From: Prauserella shujinwangii
GTDB lineage: Bacteria; Actinomycetota; Actinomycetes; Mycobacteriales; Pseudonocardiaceae
Length of the DNA: 64,000 nucleotides
Assembly: GCF_003001955.1 (NCBI RefSeq)
Contig: NZ_PVNH01000009.1
Span: forward strand, 186,001-250,000
Direction: 5' to 3'
Shown piece after piece: positions 17,245 to 25,283 of this stretch. The notes beneath the pieces were generated by a model. The model was not told where the DNA came from and did no database searches. It worked only from the letters and a program-made list of their open reading frames with translations. Position numbers and translations under genes: made by a program. Every line of letters begins with the position of its first letter. The stretch's first letter is position 1.

Positions 17245-17582
17245 GAGCGCGCTGAACGACCGCCGCCCTGCTGCGCGGTGCCAGACGGCGCCTCGCCGCG
17301 TTGCCGGATCGCCCGAGTACGCTCCGGTACGCGGACGACCCTCCGCCTTGCGACGCATCCGTCTGGATCACCGCTCGCGACGGGCGAGGTTGTGCAGCAC
17401 GCTCCCGGAGTGACCACCGTTCGCCCCGCCCTGGTCACGGAGCGTTCCGGCCGATGGTCATTCCTCGTGACAGGCGTCGCATTCGCCCCACCCGTCCCGC
17501 TACCCTCGTGGGAGTACGTGCGTGCCGATCCGTCGGTGGGGAAGCCGAGCGGCGCGGCACGTGGATGGGACATGGTGAAAAG
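17245..17582. other. 338-bp gene-free stretch with an imperfect hairpin
   Basis: I see no coding region. An interrupted inverted repeat at 17401-17443 pairs GTGACCA (17410-17416) with TGGTCAC (17432-17438), with outer pairing of GCTCC and GGAGC. It may be a proC terminator or part of the control region for the excisionase-fold gene. Confidence 0.4.
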
Positions 17583-17798
17583 ATGCCGCCGGACAGAAAG
17601 GAAGACGTGCCGGGTCCCCGGCAGGTGCAGTTCCTGACGGTTGCCGAGGTGGCCTCGCTGATGCGGGTGTCCAAGATGACGGTCTACCGGCTCGTGCACT
17701 CGGGCGAGCTGCCGGCCGTGCGGGTCGGCAAGTCGTTCCGCGTGCCCGAGAAGGCCGTGCACGACTACCTCGACAACGCGTATTTCGACGTCGGTTAG
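17583..17798 (+). CDS. excisionase-family helix-turn-helix protein (Rv0500A-like)
   Basis: This 71-aa DNA-binding protein consists almost entirely of a MerR/excisionase winged helix: FLTVAEVASLMRVSKMTVYR, then the wing GELPAVRVGKSFRVPEKAV and the conserved end HDYLDNAYFDVG. It is conserved at this place in actinobacteria, between proC and the bS22 gene. The ATG at 17583 is the last usable start before the conserved domain; earlier in-frame starts add a short unconserved tail. It is distinct from the BldC protein at 42.7 kb, which has the RVDPKTVTRW signature. The target genes are unknown. Confidence 0.88.
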   Translation: MPPDRKEDVPGPRQVQFLTVAEVASLMRVSKMTVYRLVHSGELPAVRVGKSFRVPEKAVHDYLDNAYFDVG

Positions 17799-17921
17799 GG
17801 GCCCAGGTCGAGCGCCTGCCCAAGCCCCGGGTAACCTGGTAGGCCGTTCGTGGCAGATGCGCTCGGCGTGGTACGCCGTGCGGCCCCACGTGAACCGACG
17901 ACCGACGTTAAAGGAGCACCT

Positions 17922-18023
17922 GTGGGCTCGGTGATCAAGAAGCGCCGCAAGCGCATGTCCAAGAAGAAGCACCGCAAGCTGCTGCGCCGTACCCGGGTGC
18001 AGCGCCGCAAGCAGGGCAAGTAG
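17922..18023 (+). CDS. 33-aa basic ribosomal protein bS22 (AURKAIP1/COX24 family)
   Basis: The peptide starts [19 protein letters not shown] and ends VQRRKQGK, about half Lys/Arg. Such 33-aa proteins are conserved next to the Rv0500A-like gene, and mycobacterial ribosome structures place the homologue (bS22) in the 30S subunit; it is related to mitochondrial mS38. The GTG at 17922 follows AAGGAG (17911-17916). A strong terminator follows at 18069. The gene is small enough to be missed by automated annotation. Confidence 0.93.
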   Translation: MGSVIKKRRKRMSKKKHRKLLRRTRVQRRKQGK

Positions 18024-18068
18024 GCCCGCTGGCGCGCTTGCCGGCAGGACAGCCGCGCAGAACGCTTC

Positions 18069-18104
18069 CGATGGCCCGTCCGGCATCGTCCGGGCGGGCC
18101 ATCG
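18069..18104 (+). terminator. terminator hairpin after bS22
   Basis: The arms at 18069-18083 (CGATGGCCCGTCCGG) and 18090-18104 pair with a single G-T mismatch around a 6-nt loop. It lies 46 bp after the bS22 stop, without a T-tract, as is common in high-GC actinobacteria. Confidence 0.75.
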
Positions 18105-18257
18105 CGCTGTCGGGTGACAACCGGTGGACAGCGGGCGTGAGCCGGGTTAATAGCATGTAAGAGCCCGCTCCGTCACCTCTTTCGCGGAGTAACATCTCCA
18201 GGCGCGTCCTTCCGTCGCGTCGCCGCCCGTGCCCAGTCCCACGTCGCAGGGGGTCCG

Positions 18258-19307
18258 ATGCCGTCCAACATCGTGCTCGTCACCGGGGTCGGTGGTGAGC
18301 TCGGCGGCAGGCTGCTCGCCCGCCTCGGGAACAACCCCGAGCTCGAACGGGTCATCGGCGTCGACACGTCCCCGCCGGGCAAGGACATCCAGCGGCGGAT
18401 GGGTCACGCCGAGTTCGTGCGCGCCGACATCCGCAACCCGCTCATCGCGAAGATCATCGGCTCGGCCCGGGTGGACACCGTCGTGCACGCGTCCACGACC
18501 TGTCACCCCGCGGGCCCCGGCAGGCGGATGGCGATCAAGGAGGTCAACGTCATCGGCACGATGCGGCTGCTCGCCGCGTGCCAGCGTGCGCCGCTCGTCC
18601 GCAAGCTCGTGGTCAAGTCCACGGCCGCCGTCTACGGCGCCGGTCCCCGCTCGCCCGCCGTGTTCACCGAGGAGTCCGAGCTCATCCCGGCCTCGACCAA
18701 CGGCTACGCGAAGGACGCCGTGGAGATGGAGGGCTACGTCCGGGGCCTGTCCCGGCGGCGGCCGGACATCACCGTCACCACGGCGCGGTTCGTCAACATC
18801 ATCGGACCCGAGGTCGACACCGTGCTGGCGCGGTACTTCTCGCTGCCGGTGGTGCCGACCGTGCTCGGCTACGACGCGCGCCTGCAACTGCTGCACTCCT
18901 CGGACGCGCTGGCCGTGCTGGAGGCCGCGACGCTGGCGGACCAGCCGGGCGTGTTCAACGTCGCCGCCGACGGCGTGCTCACGCTGTCGCAGGCCATCCG
19001 CCGCGCTGGCCGTGTCGAGCTGCCGGTGCCGAGGGCGATGATGCCCTCGGTCGGCAAGGTGCTGCGGGGCGCCAACCTGGTCGACTTCTCCTCCGACCAG
19101 GTGCGCCTGCTCAACTACGGCCGCGTGGTGGACAACACCAGGCTCAAGCGGACGTTCGGGTTCACACCCCGGTGGACCACCCGCGACGCGTTCGACGACT
19201 TCGTCCACGGCCGGGGCCTGCGGGCGCTGGTGGACGGCGACCGGATCGCGCGGCTGGCCGACAACGTGCTGGCCGCCGCCGCGACGGGACAGGCAGCGAG
19301 ACGATGA
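18258..19307 (+). CDS. NAD-dependent epimerase/dehydratase family protein (GalE2/Rv0501-like)
   Basis: This is an extended SDR of 349 aa. The cofactor motif VTGVGGELGGRLLARLG is near the N-terminus. Conserved segments are ADIRNP, VVHASTTCHP, KEVNVIGTMRLLAA, and STAAVYGA. In the region where YxxxK is expected the sequence reads GYAKDAVEMEGY, so the canonical Lys at Y+4 is absent, which argues against ordinary epimerase chemistry. It overlaps the acyltransferase gene by 4 bp; the pair is conserved (Rv0501-Rv0502). Lipid or polyketide-derived substrates are as plausible as sugars. Confidence 0.82.
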   Translation: MPSNIVLVTGVGGELGGRLLARLGNNPELERVIGVDTSPPGKDIQRRMGHAEFVRADIRNPLIAKIIGSARVDTVVHASTTCHPAGPGRRMAIKEVNVIGTMRLLAACQRAPLVRKLVVKSTAAVYGAGPRSPAVFTEESELIPASTNGYAKDAVEMEGYVRGLSRRRPDITVTTARFVNIIGPEVDTVLARYFSLPVVPTVLGYDARLQLLHSSDALAVLEAATLADQPGVFNVAADGVLTLSQAIRRAGRVELPVPRAMMPSVGKVLRGANLVDFSSDQVRLLNYGRVVDNTRLKRTFGFTPRWTTRDAFDDFVHGRGLRALVDGDRIARLADNVLAAAATGQAARR

Positions 19308-20350
19308 CACATCCGCGAGACCGACGCAGGGAGGCGGACACTGTGACGACCGGGACAGCCGGCACGACGGCACAGGTCATTCCACTGCATCGCGGCCGGG
19401 AGGTGGTCACCGAACCGATTCCCGCCCCGCCCGGTGCGGACCGGGGCAGGGACCCGGTGGTGGCGCTGCCCGGCAGGGCGGAGCCGCTGCCGGAGGCCGA
19501 CGGGGTGGCGTCCCCGCCGGAGGTGCTCGACCGGCTGCTCGGCTTCCTGCGCCACCGGCTCACCGGCGACTACCGGATCGACGAGTTCGGGTTCGATCCC
19601 GAGCTCACCGAGACGCTCGTGCTGCCGCCGCTGCGGTTGCTGTACGAGAAGTGGTTCCGGGTCAGTACCGAGGGCCTGGCCAACGTGCCGGGCGAGGGTG
19701 GCGCGCTGCTCGTGTGCAACCACTCGGGCGTGCTGCCGATCGACTCCGTGATGACCGCGGTCGCCGTGCACGACGAGCACCCCGCCCACCGGCACCTGCG
19801 GATGCTCGGCGCCGACCTGCTCTTCCGCACCCCGCTGCTCGGCACGCTCGCGCGCAAGTCGGGACAGACGCTGGCCTGCCACGCGGACGCGGAACGGCTG
19901 CTCGGCGCGGGTGAGCTCGTCGGCGTGTGGCCCGAAGGGTTCAAGGGGGTCGGCAAGCCGTTCGCGTCGCGGTACAAGCTGCAGCGCTTCGGCCGGGGTG
20001 GCTTCGTGTCCGCGGCGCTGCGGGCGGGCGTGCCGATCATCCCGTGCGCCATCGTCGGCGCCGAGGAGATCTACCCCAAGATCGGGGACATCCGCCCGCT
20101 CGCCCGCCTGCTCGGGTTGCCGTACTTCCCGGTGACGCCGTTCTTCCCGCTGCTCGGGCCGCTCGGGGCCGTCCCGCTGCCCACGAAGTGGTACATCGAG
20201 TTCGGCGAGCCCCTCCGCACGGACGCGCTCGACGCCGACGCCGAGGACGACCCGATGCTCGTGTTCAACCTCACCGACCAGGTCCGCGAGAGCATCCAGC
20301 AGATGCTCTACCGCAGGCTCTCCCAGCGGGAGGGCGTCTTCAAGGGCTGA
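19304..20350 (+). CDS. lysophospholipid acyltransferase-like protein (Rv0502-like)
   Basis: This 348-aa acyltransferase-fold protein has a disordered N-terminus (about 1-70). The core contains VCNHSGVLPID, a variant of the NHx4D motif in which the Asp is 7 residues after the His, then WPEGFKGVGKPFASRY (the EG motif) and GVPIIPCAIVGAEEIYP. It probably transfers acyl chains at the membrane. The ATG at 19304 overlaps the epimerase stop by 4 bp, so the two are co-translated and likely act in one lipid-related pathway. The acceptor is unknown. Confidence 0.8.
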   Translation: MTHPRDRRREADTVTTGTAGTTAQVIPLHRGREVVTEPIPAPPGADRGRDPVVALPGRAEPLPEADGVASPPEVLDRLLGFLRHRLTGDYRIDEFGFDPELTETLVLPPLRLLYEKWFRVSTEGLANVPGEGGALLVCNHSGVLPIDSVMTAVAVHDEHPAHRHLRMLGADLLFRTPLLGTLARKSGQTLACHADAERLLGAGELVGVWPEGFKGVGKPFASRYKLQRFGRGGFVSAALRAGVPIIPCAIVGAEEIYPKIGDIRPLARLLGLPYFPVTPFFPLLGPLGAVPLPTKWYIEFGEPLRTDALDADAEDDPMLVFNLTDQVRESIQQMLYRRLSQREGVFKG

Positions 20351-20362
20351 GCCGGGGCCGGT

Positions 20363-21292
20363 TCAGGCGACGCGCCTGCGGTAGGCGATGCCCGCGGCGA
20401 CGGCGCCGGCCAGCGCGCCCGCGCCGAGCACCGAGGGCACCCCGATCTTCGCGGCCTTGCGCCCCGTGCGGAAGTCGCGGATCTCCCAGCCGCGGTCCCT
20501 GGCGATCTCGCGCAGCCCCGCGTCGGGATTCACGGCCACGGCGGTGCCCACCACCGACAGCATCGGCACGTCGTTCTGCGAGTCGGAATAGGCGGTGCAC
20601 CGGCGCAGGTTGAGCCCCTCGCGGGCGGCGAGCGCGCGCACGGCGTGCGCCTTGGCCCGCCCGTGCAGCAGGTCACCGACCAGCCTGCCGGTGTAGACAC
20701 CGTCCACGCTTTCCGCGACCGTGCCGAGCGCGCCCGTCAGACCGAGTCGCCGCGCGATGATCGCCGCGAGCTCCACCGGCGTCGCCGTGACCAGCCACAC
20801 CCGCTGGCCCGCGTCGAGGTGCATCTGGGCGAGCGCCCGCGTGCCCGCCCAGATCTTGTCGGCCATGAGCTCGTCGTAGATCTCCTCACCGACGGCGACC
20901 ATGTCGTCCACCGTGCGCCCGGCCACGAAGGACAGCGCCTGCTCCCGGCTGGACTGCACGCCGTCCCTGGACTCCCTGCCGCCGACACGGAACTTCACCT
21001 GCTGCCACGCGAATCCGGCCAGGTCGGAGGAGGTGAAGTACTTGCGCGCCGCGAGTCCCCGCGCGAAGTGGAAGATCGAGGCGCCCATCATCATCGTGTT
21101 GTCCACGTCGAAGAAGGCGGCCGCCGTCAGGTCGGGGGGTGCGGGCGGCGGCGCGGGCTCCTCGGTGCGGACCTCCGGCTCGGCCGCCGCGGCCGCCTCC
21201 ATCGCGACGGCGGCGTCGGCCGAGGCCTCGCCGGCCAGCGCCGCGCGGCGCTCCCGCTCCTGGCCCCTGCCGGGAAGCCACCACCGTGACAC
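20363..21292 (-). CDS. HAD-IB family phosphatase (SerB1-like) with C-terminal membrane anchor
   Basis: HAD superfamily IB hydrolase, 309 aa. An Ala/Glu/Pro-rich N-terminus (about 1-55) precedes the nucleophile motif FFDVDNTMM; motif II is the Thr in VWLVTATP, and motif IV is [12 protein letters not shown] hydrophobic segment near the C-terminus ([17 protein letters not shown]) suggests a membrane anchor. M. tuberculosis SerB1 (Rv0505c) is in the same place, but phosphoserine specificity is not demonstrable here. The GTG at 21292 follows GGAGG by 8 nt. Convergent with the acyltransferase gene, 12 bp apart. Confidence 0.83.
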   Translation of the reverse strand: MSRWWLPGRGQERERRAALAGEASADAAVAMEAAAAAEPEVRTEEPAPPPAPPDLTAAAFFDVDNTMMMGASIFHFARGLAARKYFTSSDLAGFAWQQVKFRVGGRESRDGVQSSREQALSFVAGRTVDDMVAVGEEIYDELMADKIWAGTRALAQMHLDAGQRVWLVTATPVELAAIIARRLGLTGALGTVAESVDGVYTGRLVGDLLHGRAKAHAVRALAAREGLNLRRCTAYSDSQNDVPMLSVVGTAVAVNPDAGLREIARDRGWEIRDFRTGRKAAKIGVPSVLGAGALAGAVAAGIAYRRRVA

Positions 21293-21361
21293 GCGTACCG
21301 CCTCCGCCTCGACTCCAGTGGTTCGTACAAAGAGTAGCGAGGATATGACCCGGCTCCCGAA

Positions 21362-22513
21362 CTAGCCGATCGAGATCCCGGGCAGGCCGGGCAGCAGTGG
21401 CGGGATGGACACGGCCGGCGGATCGCCACCGTCCGTCTCCGGCAGCCGGGGGCCGGGCACCGTCGTCGGCACGGGTGCCTCGACCACCGGCGGGGGTGTG
21501 GTCGTGACGGAGGGTTCGGGCAGCCGGACCGAGGTCGGCCCGCTCGTCCGGTCGGTGCCGTCCCGTTCCCGCTCCCAGCCGGACGTGTCGGGGGCGACGG
21601 CGAGCGGCTCCTCCGTCGGTTTCGTGGGCTGCGCAGGCTCCGGCGTCGGCCCCGGTTCGGTCGGCAGGACGGGCAGCTCGCCGAGAGTCTCGCGGCACAC
21701 ACCCGCGGCGGGCAGCGCACCGAGCTCGTCGAACTCCCCGGAGGTGACCTGGAAACAGCCCATCCGGTCGGCCAGCGCGAGCGCCCGCTGCTCGATGCGG
21801 TCCAACAGCAGCGTGGGTTCCGCCACCGAGGGCAGCGCCGGGCGCAGTGCCGCCAGCTCCGCGGCCTGCTCGGTGGCCCACGACCGCAGCCGTCCGAGCT
21901 GGCGGCCGTCCGAGCTGGTCGCCACGGCCGTGAGCGTCGCGGCCCCCGACCTGGCCTGGTGGGTGAAGTCGTCCAGCGCGATGGCGAACGCGTGCTCGTC
22001 GGGGGCGCTCCGGTCGGCGAGCAGCGTCAGCTCGTCCACCCGCCTGCCCGCCAGCTCGAGGTGCTTCAGCGCCCGCTCCTCCTCGCCGAACGTGAGCCGC
22101 AGCTCGGCGGCCTCCCGCAGCCGTTTGAGGTCGTAGAGCGCGTCACCGGGCAACGCGGTGCCGGACAGCAGCACGCCGAGCCCGGCCAGGGCCAGCAGGG
22201 CGAGCGCGGCCGCGACGGGCAGCCGGGTCCGGTGGCGCGGGTGGCGGGGGTGCCTCCGCACGGGCCCGGGATCGCTGGTGGCGCGCCGCTCGATCCGCTG
22301 CCTGGCCTCGTCGTCCAGCTCCGCCTCGGAGCCGAGCCTGCGCAGGGCGGAGACGATCGCGAGCTCCTCGTCGAACTCGCGGTCCGCGGCGTGCCCGTCC
22401 ACGGCACGGGCGAACCGCTCGTGCTGCTCGTCGCGCCCCGCGCGCCATGGAGGCCTCTTCACCGCCGCGTCCGCCTCCATGCTCCTGGTCGCCCGAAACC
22501 TTCGCAGCAGCAA
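21362..22513 (-). CDS. DUF5667 membrane protein, candidate anti-sigma factor (RsbN-like)
   Basis: This 383-aa protein has an N-terminal cytoplasmic region (about 1-95), one membrane segment (LPVAAALALLALAGLGVLLS, about 98-117), and then the extracytoplasmic DUF5667 domain that starts GDALYDLKRLREAAELRLTF. The C-terminal 150 residues are Pro/Thr-rich. It lies 34 bp after a BldN-like sigma factor on the same strand; in Streptomyces, the bldN-rsbN pair has this layout and RsbN is the membrane anti-sigma factor. The start at 22513 is provisional; ATG 22480 is an alternative. Confidence 0.75.
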   Translation of the reverse strand: MLLRRFRATRSMEADAAVKRPPWRAGRDEQHERFARAVDGHAADREFDEELAIVSALRRLGSEAELDDEARQRIERRATSDPGPVRRHPRHPRHRTRLPVAAALALLALAGLGVLLSGTALPGDALYDLKRLREAAELRLTFGEEERALKHLELAGRRVDELTLLADRSAPDEHAFAIALDDFTHQARSGAATLTAVATSSDGRQLGRLRSWATEQAAELAALRPALPSVAEPTLLLDRIEQRALALADRMGCFQVTSGEFDELGALPAAGVCRETLGELPVLPTEPGPTPEPAQPTKPTEEPLAVAPDTSGWERERDGTDRTSGPTSVRLPEPSVTTTPPPVVEAPVPTTVPGPRLPETDGGDPPAVSIPPLLPGLPGISIG

Positions 22514-22547
22514 CGACCAGCGGGGGCCCGCGGTTACGGTCGGGCGA

Positions 22548-23228
22548 TCAGCGCAGGTCGGTGGGCATCAGCTGGGCGAGCCTGCGGACGGCACGGTGCT
22601 GCAGCGCCTTGATGGCGCCCTCGTTGCGGTTCATGATCGCCGCGGTCTCGGCGACCGAGTGACCCTGCATGAACCGCAGGATGATGCACTCGCGCTGGTC
22701 GTCCCCGAGGTCGGCGATGCAGCGCAGCAGTTCGGCGTTGGTCGTCTTGCTGATGACCTGCTGCTCGGGGCCCGGACTGCCCGCGGTGGGCGTGCCGCCG
22801 AACGCGGGCGCACCCGACTCGGTGACCTCGTCGGTGACGACCTCGAGGCGGAACCGGCTCGACTTCACGTGGTCGAGCACGAGGTTGCGGGCGATCGTGA
22901 TGAACCAGGCGCCGACATCGCGGCCCTGGTAGGTGACGGAGGTGATGCGGCGCAGCGCGCGCAGGAAGGTCTCACTCGTGACGTCCTCGGCGACGTGCCG
23001 GTCACCGAGCCGGAACAGCACGTACCGGTACACCGGCTCGACATAGCGGTCGTACAGCTCGCCGAAGGCCGCGGTGTCGCCGTGCTGGGCGGCGCGGACG
23101 AGCGCCCACGTCTCCTCCATCGCGGCGTCGACGGGGTCGGGTGCCGGCCGTTCGACGAGCGCCGCCCGCTCGACCGGCCGGGGCTGCACCAGCGTCGGAC
23201 CAGCCGCAACGGCGATCGGCAAGCTCAT
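22548..23228 (-). CDS. ECF-type sigma factor, BldN-like
   Basis: Sigma-70 family ECF protein, 226 aa. Region 2 (about 57-130) contains AFGELYDRYVEPVYRY, AEDVTSETFLRALRRI and GAWFITIARNLVLDHVKSSR; region 4 (about 165-220) contains LRFMQGHSVAETAAIMNRNEGA and KALQHRAVRRLA. These blocks closely resemble Streptomyces sigma-BldN, including the SSRFRLEV link. An N-terminal extension of about 35 residues precedes region 2, shorter than the Streptomyces BldN pro-sequence. ATG 23228 is preferred because GGAGG lies 8 nt upstream; an in-frame start at 23279 lacks this. The partner gene follows after 34 bp. Confidence 0.85.
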   Translation of the reverse strand: MSLPIAVAAGPTLVQPRPVERAALVERPAPDPVDAAMEETWALVRAAQHGDTAAFGELYDRYVEPVYRYVLFRLGDRHVAEDVTSETFLRALRRITSVTYQGRDVGAWFITIARNLVLDHVKSSRFRLEVVTDEVTESGAPAFGGTPTAGSPGPEQQVISKTTNAELLRCIADLGDDQRECIILRFMQGHSVAETAAIMNRNEGAIKALQHRAVRRLAQLMPTDLR

Positions 23229-23429
23229 CCTGCGCACCTCCCCCGGGTCGGTTCCCGGCTTCCGCGTGACCATCACCACTGATGTGCCTGTGGAGCATAC
23301 GCGTTGTTACCGCGAAGTAGGTAGTGGTGTTTCGATTGCGAGAAGGAGACGGCGCGGCTTCCTCCCCATGACGGGGGAGGTGGCTGCCACACTGGACGCG
23401 CTCGCGTCCGAGATCGAGAGGGGCGGTTC

Positions 23430-24953
23430 GTGTCCGTGCAGCAGGAGCCGGGTGGCAACGTCGCCGACCTCGTGGTCGCCGCCGCGGCCGAGAGGCCGGG
23501 TGCGGCAGCGCTGGTCGACGCCGCGACGGGGAGCACACTGACCTGGGCGGAGGTGGACGCCGCGGTGAGCGGCCTGGCCCGCAGGCTGGTCCGGGAGGGG
23601 GTGACCGCGGGCGACCGCGTCGCGCTGCGCCTGCCCACCTCCACCGCGTTCGCCGTCGCGTTCTTCGCGCTCGCCAGGGCCGGAGCCATCGCGCTGCCGC
23701 TCTCCCCGCAGGCGCCCGCCACCGAACTGCGCGCCCTGCTCCAGCACAGCGGCGCCCGGCTGCTGGTCACCGACGACGACACCGACGGGCTCGGCGCGGA
23801 CACCGAGGGCGTCGGCGTGCTCGACCCCGCCGCCGAACCCACCGACGAACCGTTCCCCGCCGTCGGCGGTGGCGAGGACATCGCCGTCCTGCTCTACACC
23901 TCCGGCACGAACGGCCCCTCGCGCGGCGCCATGCTCTCGCACCGCGCGCTGCTCGCCAACGTCGCGCAGGTCCGGCGGCTGCGGCCCGCGGTGACCGAGC
24001 CGACCGACCGGGTGCTGATCGCGATCCCCCTGTTCCACATCTACGGCCTCGGGCCCGGCCTGCTGCTGACCGCCGCCGCGGGAGCGGAGGCGGTGCTCGC
24101 GCCGCGCTTCGACGCGAGGCAGACCCTCGCCCTGTGCGCCGAGCACCGGATCACCGCGGTCGTCGGCGTGCCCACGATGTTCACCGACCTCGCCGCGCTG
24201 CCCGCCGACGAGGTGGGGGAGGCGCTGTCGACCGTGCGCCTGCTGACGTCCGGCGCCGCGCCGCTGCACCCGAGGACGCTCGCCGCCATCCGCGGCGCGA
24301 CCGGGCTGAACGTCTTCGAGGGCTACGGCCTCACCGAGGCCGCGCCCGTCGTCACGTCCACGCTCGTCACCGGCTACCCGAAACCGGGCTCGGTGGGCAG
24401 GCCGCTGCCCGGGATCGAGCTGCGGCTCGTCGACAGTGACGGCAGCCCCGAGCCGGTGCCGCTCGACGAGGACGACCCGGACGACATGTTCGCCGAGGAG
24501 CCGGACGGCACGGGCCTCGTCGCCATCCGGGGCGCGAACCTGTTCTCCGGCTACTGGCCGGACGGTTCGTACGGGCCCGACGCCGACGGCTGGTTCCGCA
24601 CGGGCGACGTCGGTTACCTCGACACCGACGGCGACCTGCACCTCGTCGACCGCGCCAACGACCTGATCATCGTCAACGGGTTCAACGTGTTCCCCCGTGA
24701 GGTCGAGGAGGTCATCGCCGGGCTGCCCGGCGTGGCCGAGGTGGCCGTGGCCGGGGTCATCGACGAGCGCACCGGGGAGGCCGTCAAGGCCGTCGTCGTA
24801 CCCGAGCCGGGTGCGGCGCTGTCCGAGCAGCAGGTGGTCGACCGGTGCGCGGAGCGGCTCGCCGGGTACAAGGTGCCGACCCGGGTCGAGTTCGCCGACG
24901 AACTGCCGCACTCGCCGACCGGCAAACTGCGCAGGGAACGACTCCGGGAGTGA
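23430..24953 (+). CDS. acyl-CoA synthetase/AMP-dependent ligase
   Basis: This ANL-superfamily ligase of 507 aa activates a carboxylic acid to an adenylate and then to a CoA thioester. The P-loop LLYTSGTNGPSRGAMLSH (residues about 154-171) is a slight variant, and the A4/A5 motif is YGLTEAAPVV. The hinge is DGWFRTGDVGYLDTDGDLHL, and the catalytic Lys lies in the terminal SPTGKLRRERL. It has the layout of long-chain fatty-acid CoA ligases. The GTG at 23430 follows GAGAGG. Divergent from the sigma factor; glutaredoxin follows after 7 bp, probably in the same transcript. The substrate is unknown. Confidence 0.87.
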   Translation: MSVQQEPGGNVADLVVAAAAERPGAAALVDAATGSTLTWAEVDAAVSGLARRLVREGVTAGDRVALRLPTSTAFAVAFFALARAGAIALPLSPQAPATELRALLQHSGARLLVTDDDTDGLGADTEGVGVLDPAAEPTDEPFPAVGGGEDIAVLLYTSGTNGPSRGAMLSHRALLANVAQVRRLRPAVTEPTDRVLIAIPLFHIYGLGPGLLLTAAAGAEAVLAPRFDARQTLALCAEHRITAVVGVPTMFTDLAALPADEVGEALSTVRLLTSGAAPLHPRTLAAIRGATGLNVFEGYGLTEAAPVVTSTLVTGYPKPGSVGRPLPGIELRLVDSDGSPEPVPLDEDDPDDMFAEEPDGTGLVAIRGANLFSGYWPDGSYGPDADGWFRTGDVGYLDTDGDLHLVDRANDLIIVNGFNVFPREVEEVIAGLPGVAEVAVAGVIDERTGEAVKAVVVPEPGAALSEQQVVDRCAERLAGYKVPTRVEFADELPHSPTGKLRRERLRE

Positions 24954-24960
24954 GGAAGCC

Positions 24961-25203
24961 ATGCCCCAGGTGACCGTGATGAGCAGGGAGGGCTGCTCGG
25001 CGTGCGTGCGCGCCGAACAGGACGTCGAGCGGATCTGCGGCGAGCTCGGCGTGCCGTGGTCGGTGTCCGACGTCGACGCCGACCCGGAATGGCGCGCCGA
25101 GTACGGCGACCGGGTGCCGGTGATCCTCGTCGACGGCAGGGAGCACGGCTACTGGTCGGTGGACGAGGACCGGTTGCGCGCCGAGCTCACGGGCCGGGCC
25201 TGA
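24961..25203 (+). CDS. glutaredoxin/thioredoxin-like protein (Rv0508-like)
   Basis: This small redox protein of 80 aa has a CSAC active site at residues 12-15 (MSREGCSACVRAEQDV), the cis-proline loop DRVPVILVDG and the C-terminal GYWSVDEDRLRAEL. It matches the DUF836/glutaredoxin-like protein that sits upstream of hemA in mycobacteria. In a mycothiol-producing organism it may couple to mycothiol, which is an inference. It begins 7 bp after the acyl-CoA ligase. Confidence 0.87.
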   Translation: MPQVTVMSREGCSACVRAEQDVERICGELGVPWSVSDVDADPEWRAEYGDRVPVILVDGREHGYWSVDEDRLRAELTGRA

Positions 25204-25283
25204 GGTCGGGCGGCCGGCCGCGGTAATACACCCGTAAGCGCCACCGACCAATCGGATCGGCGTTCGTCACCGAATATCGGGAC

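Noticed and set aside
17241-18086. Minus-strand frame across 17241-18086
   Set aside because: It crosses the excisionase-fold and bS22 genes on the other strand, both well supported, and has no motif.
23307-24962. 551-codon minus-strand frame opposite the acyl-CoA ligase
   Set aside because: The plus-strand frame has all ANL ligase motifs; the opposite frame has the composition of antisense GC-rich DNA.
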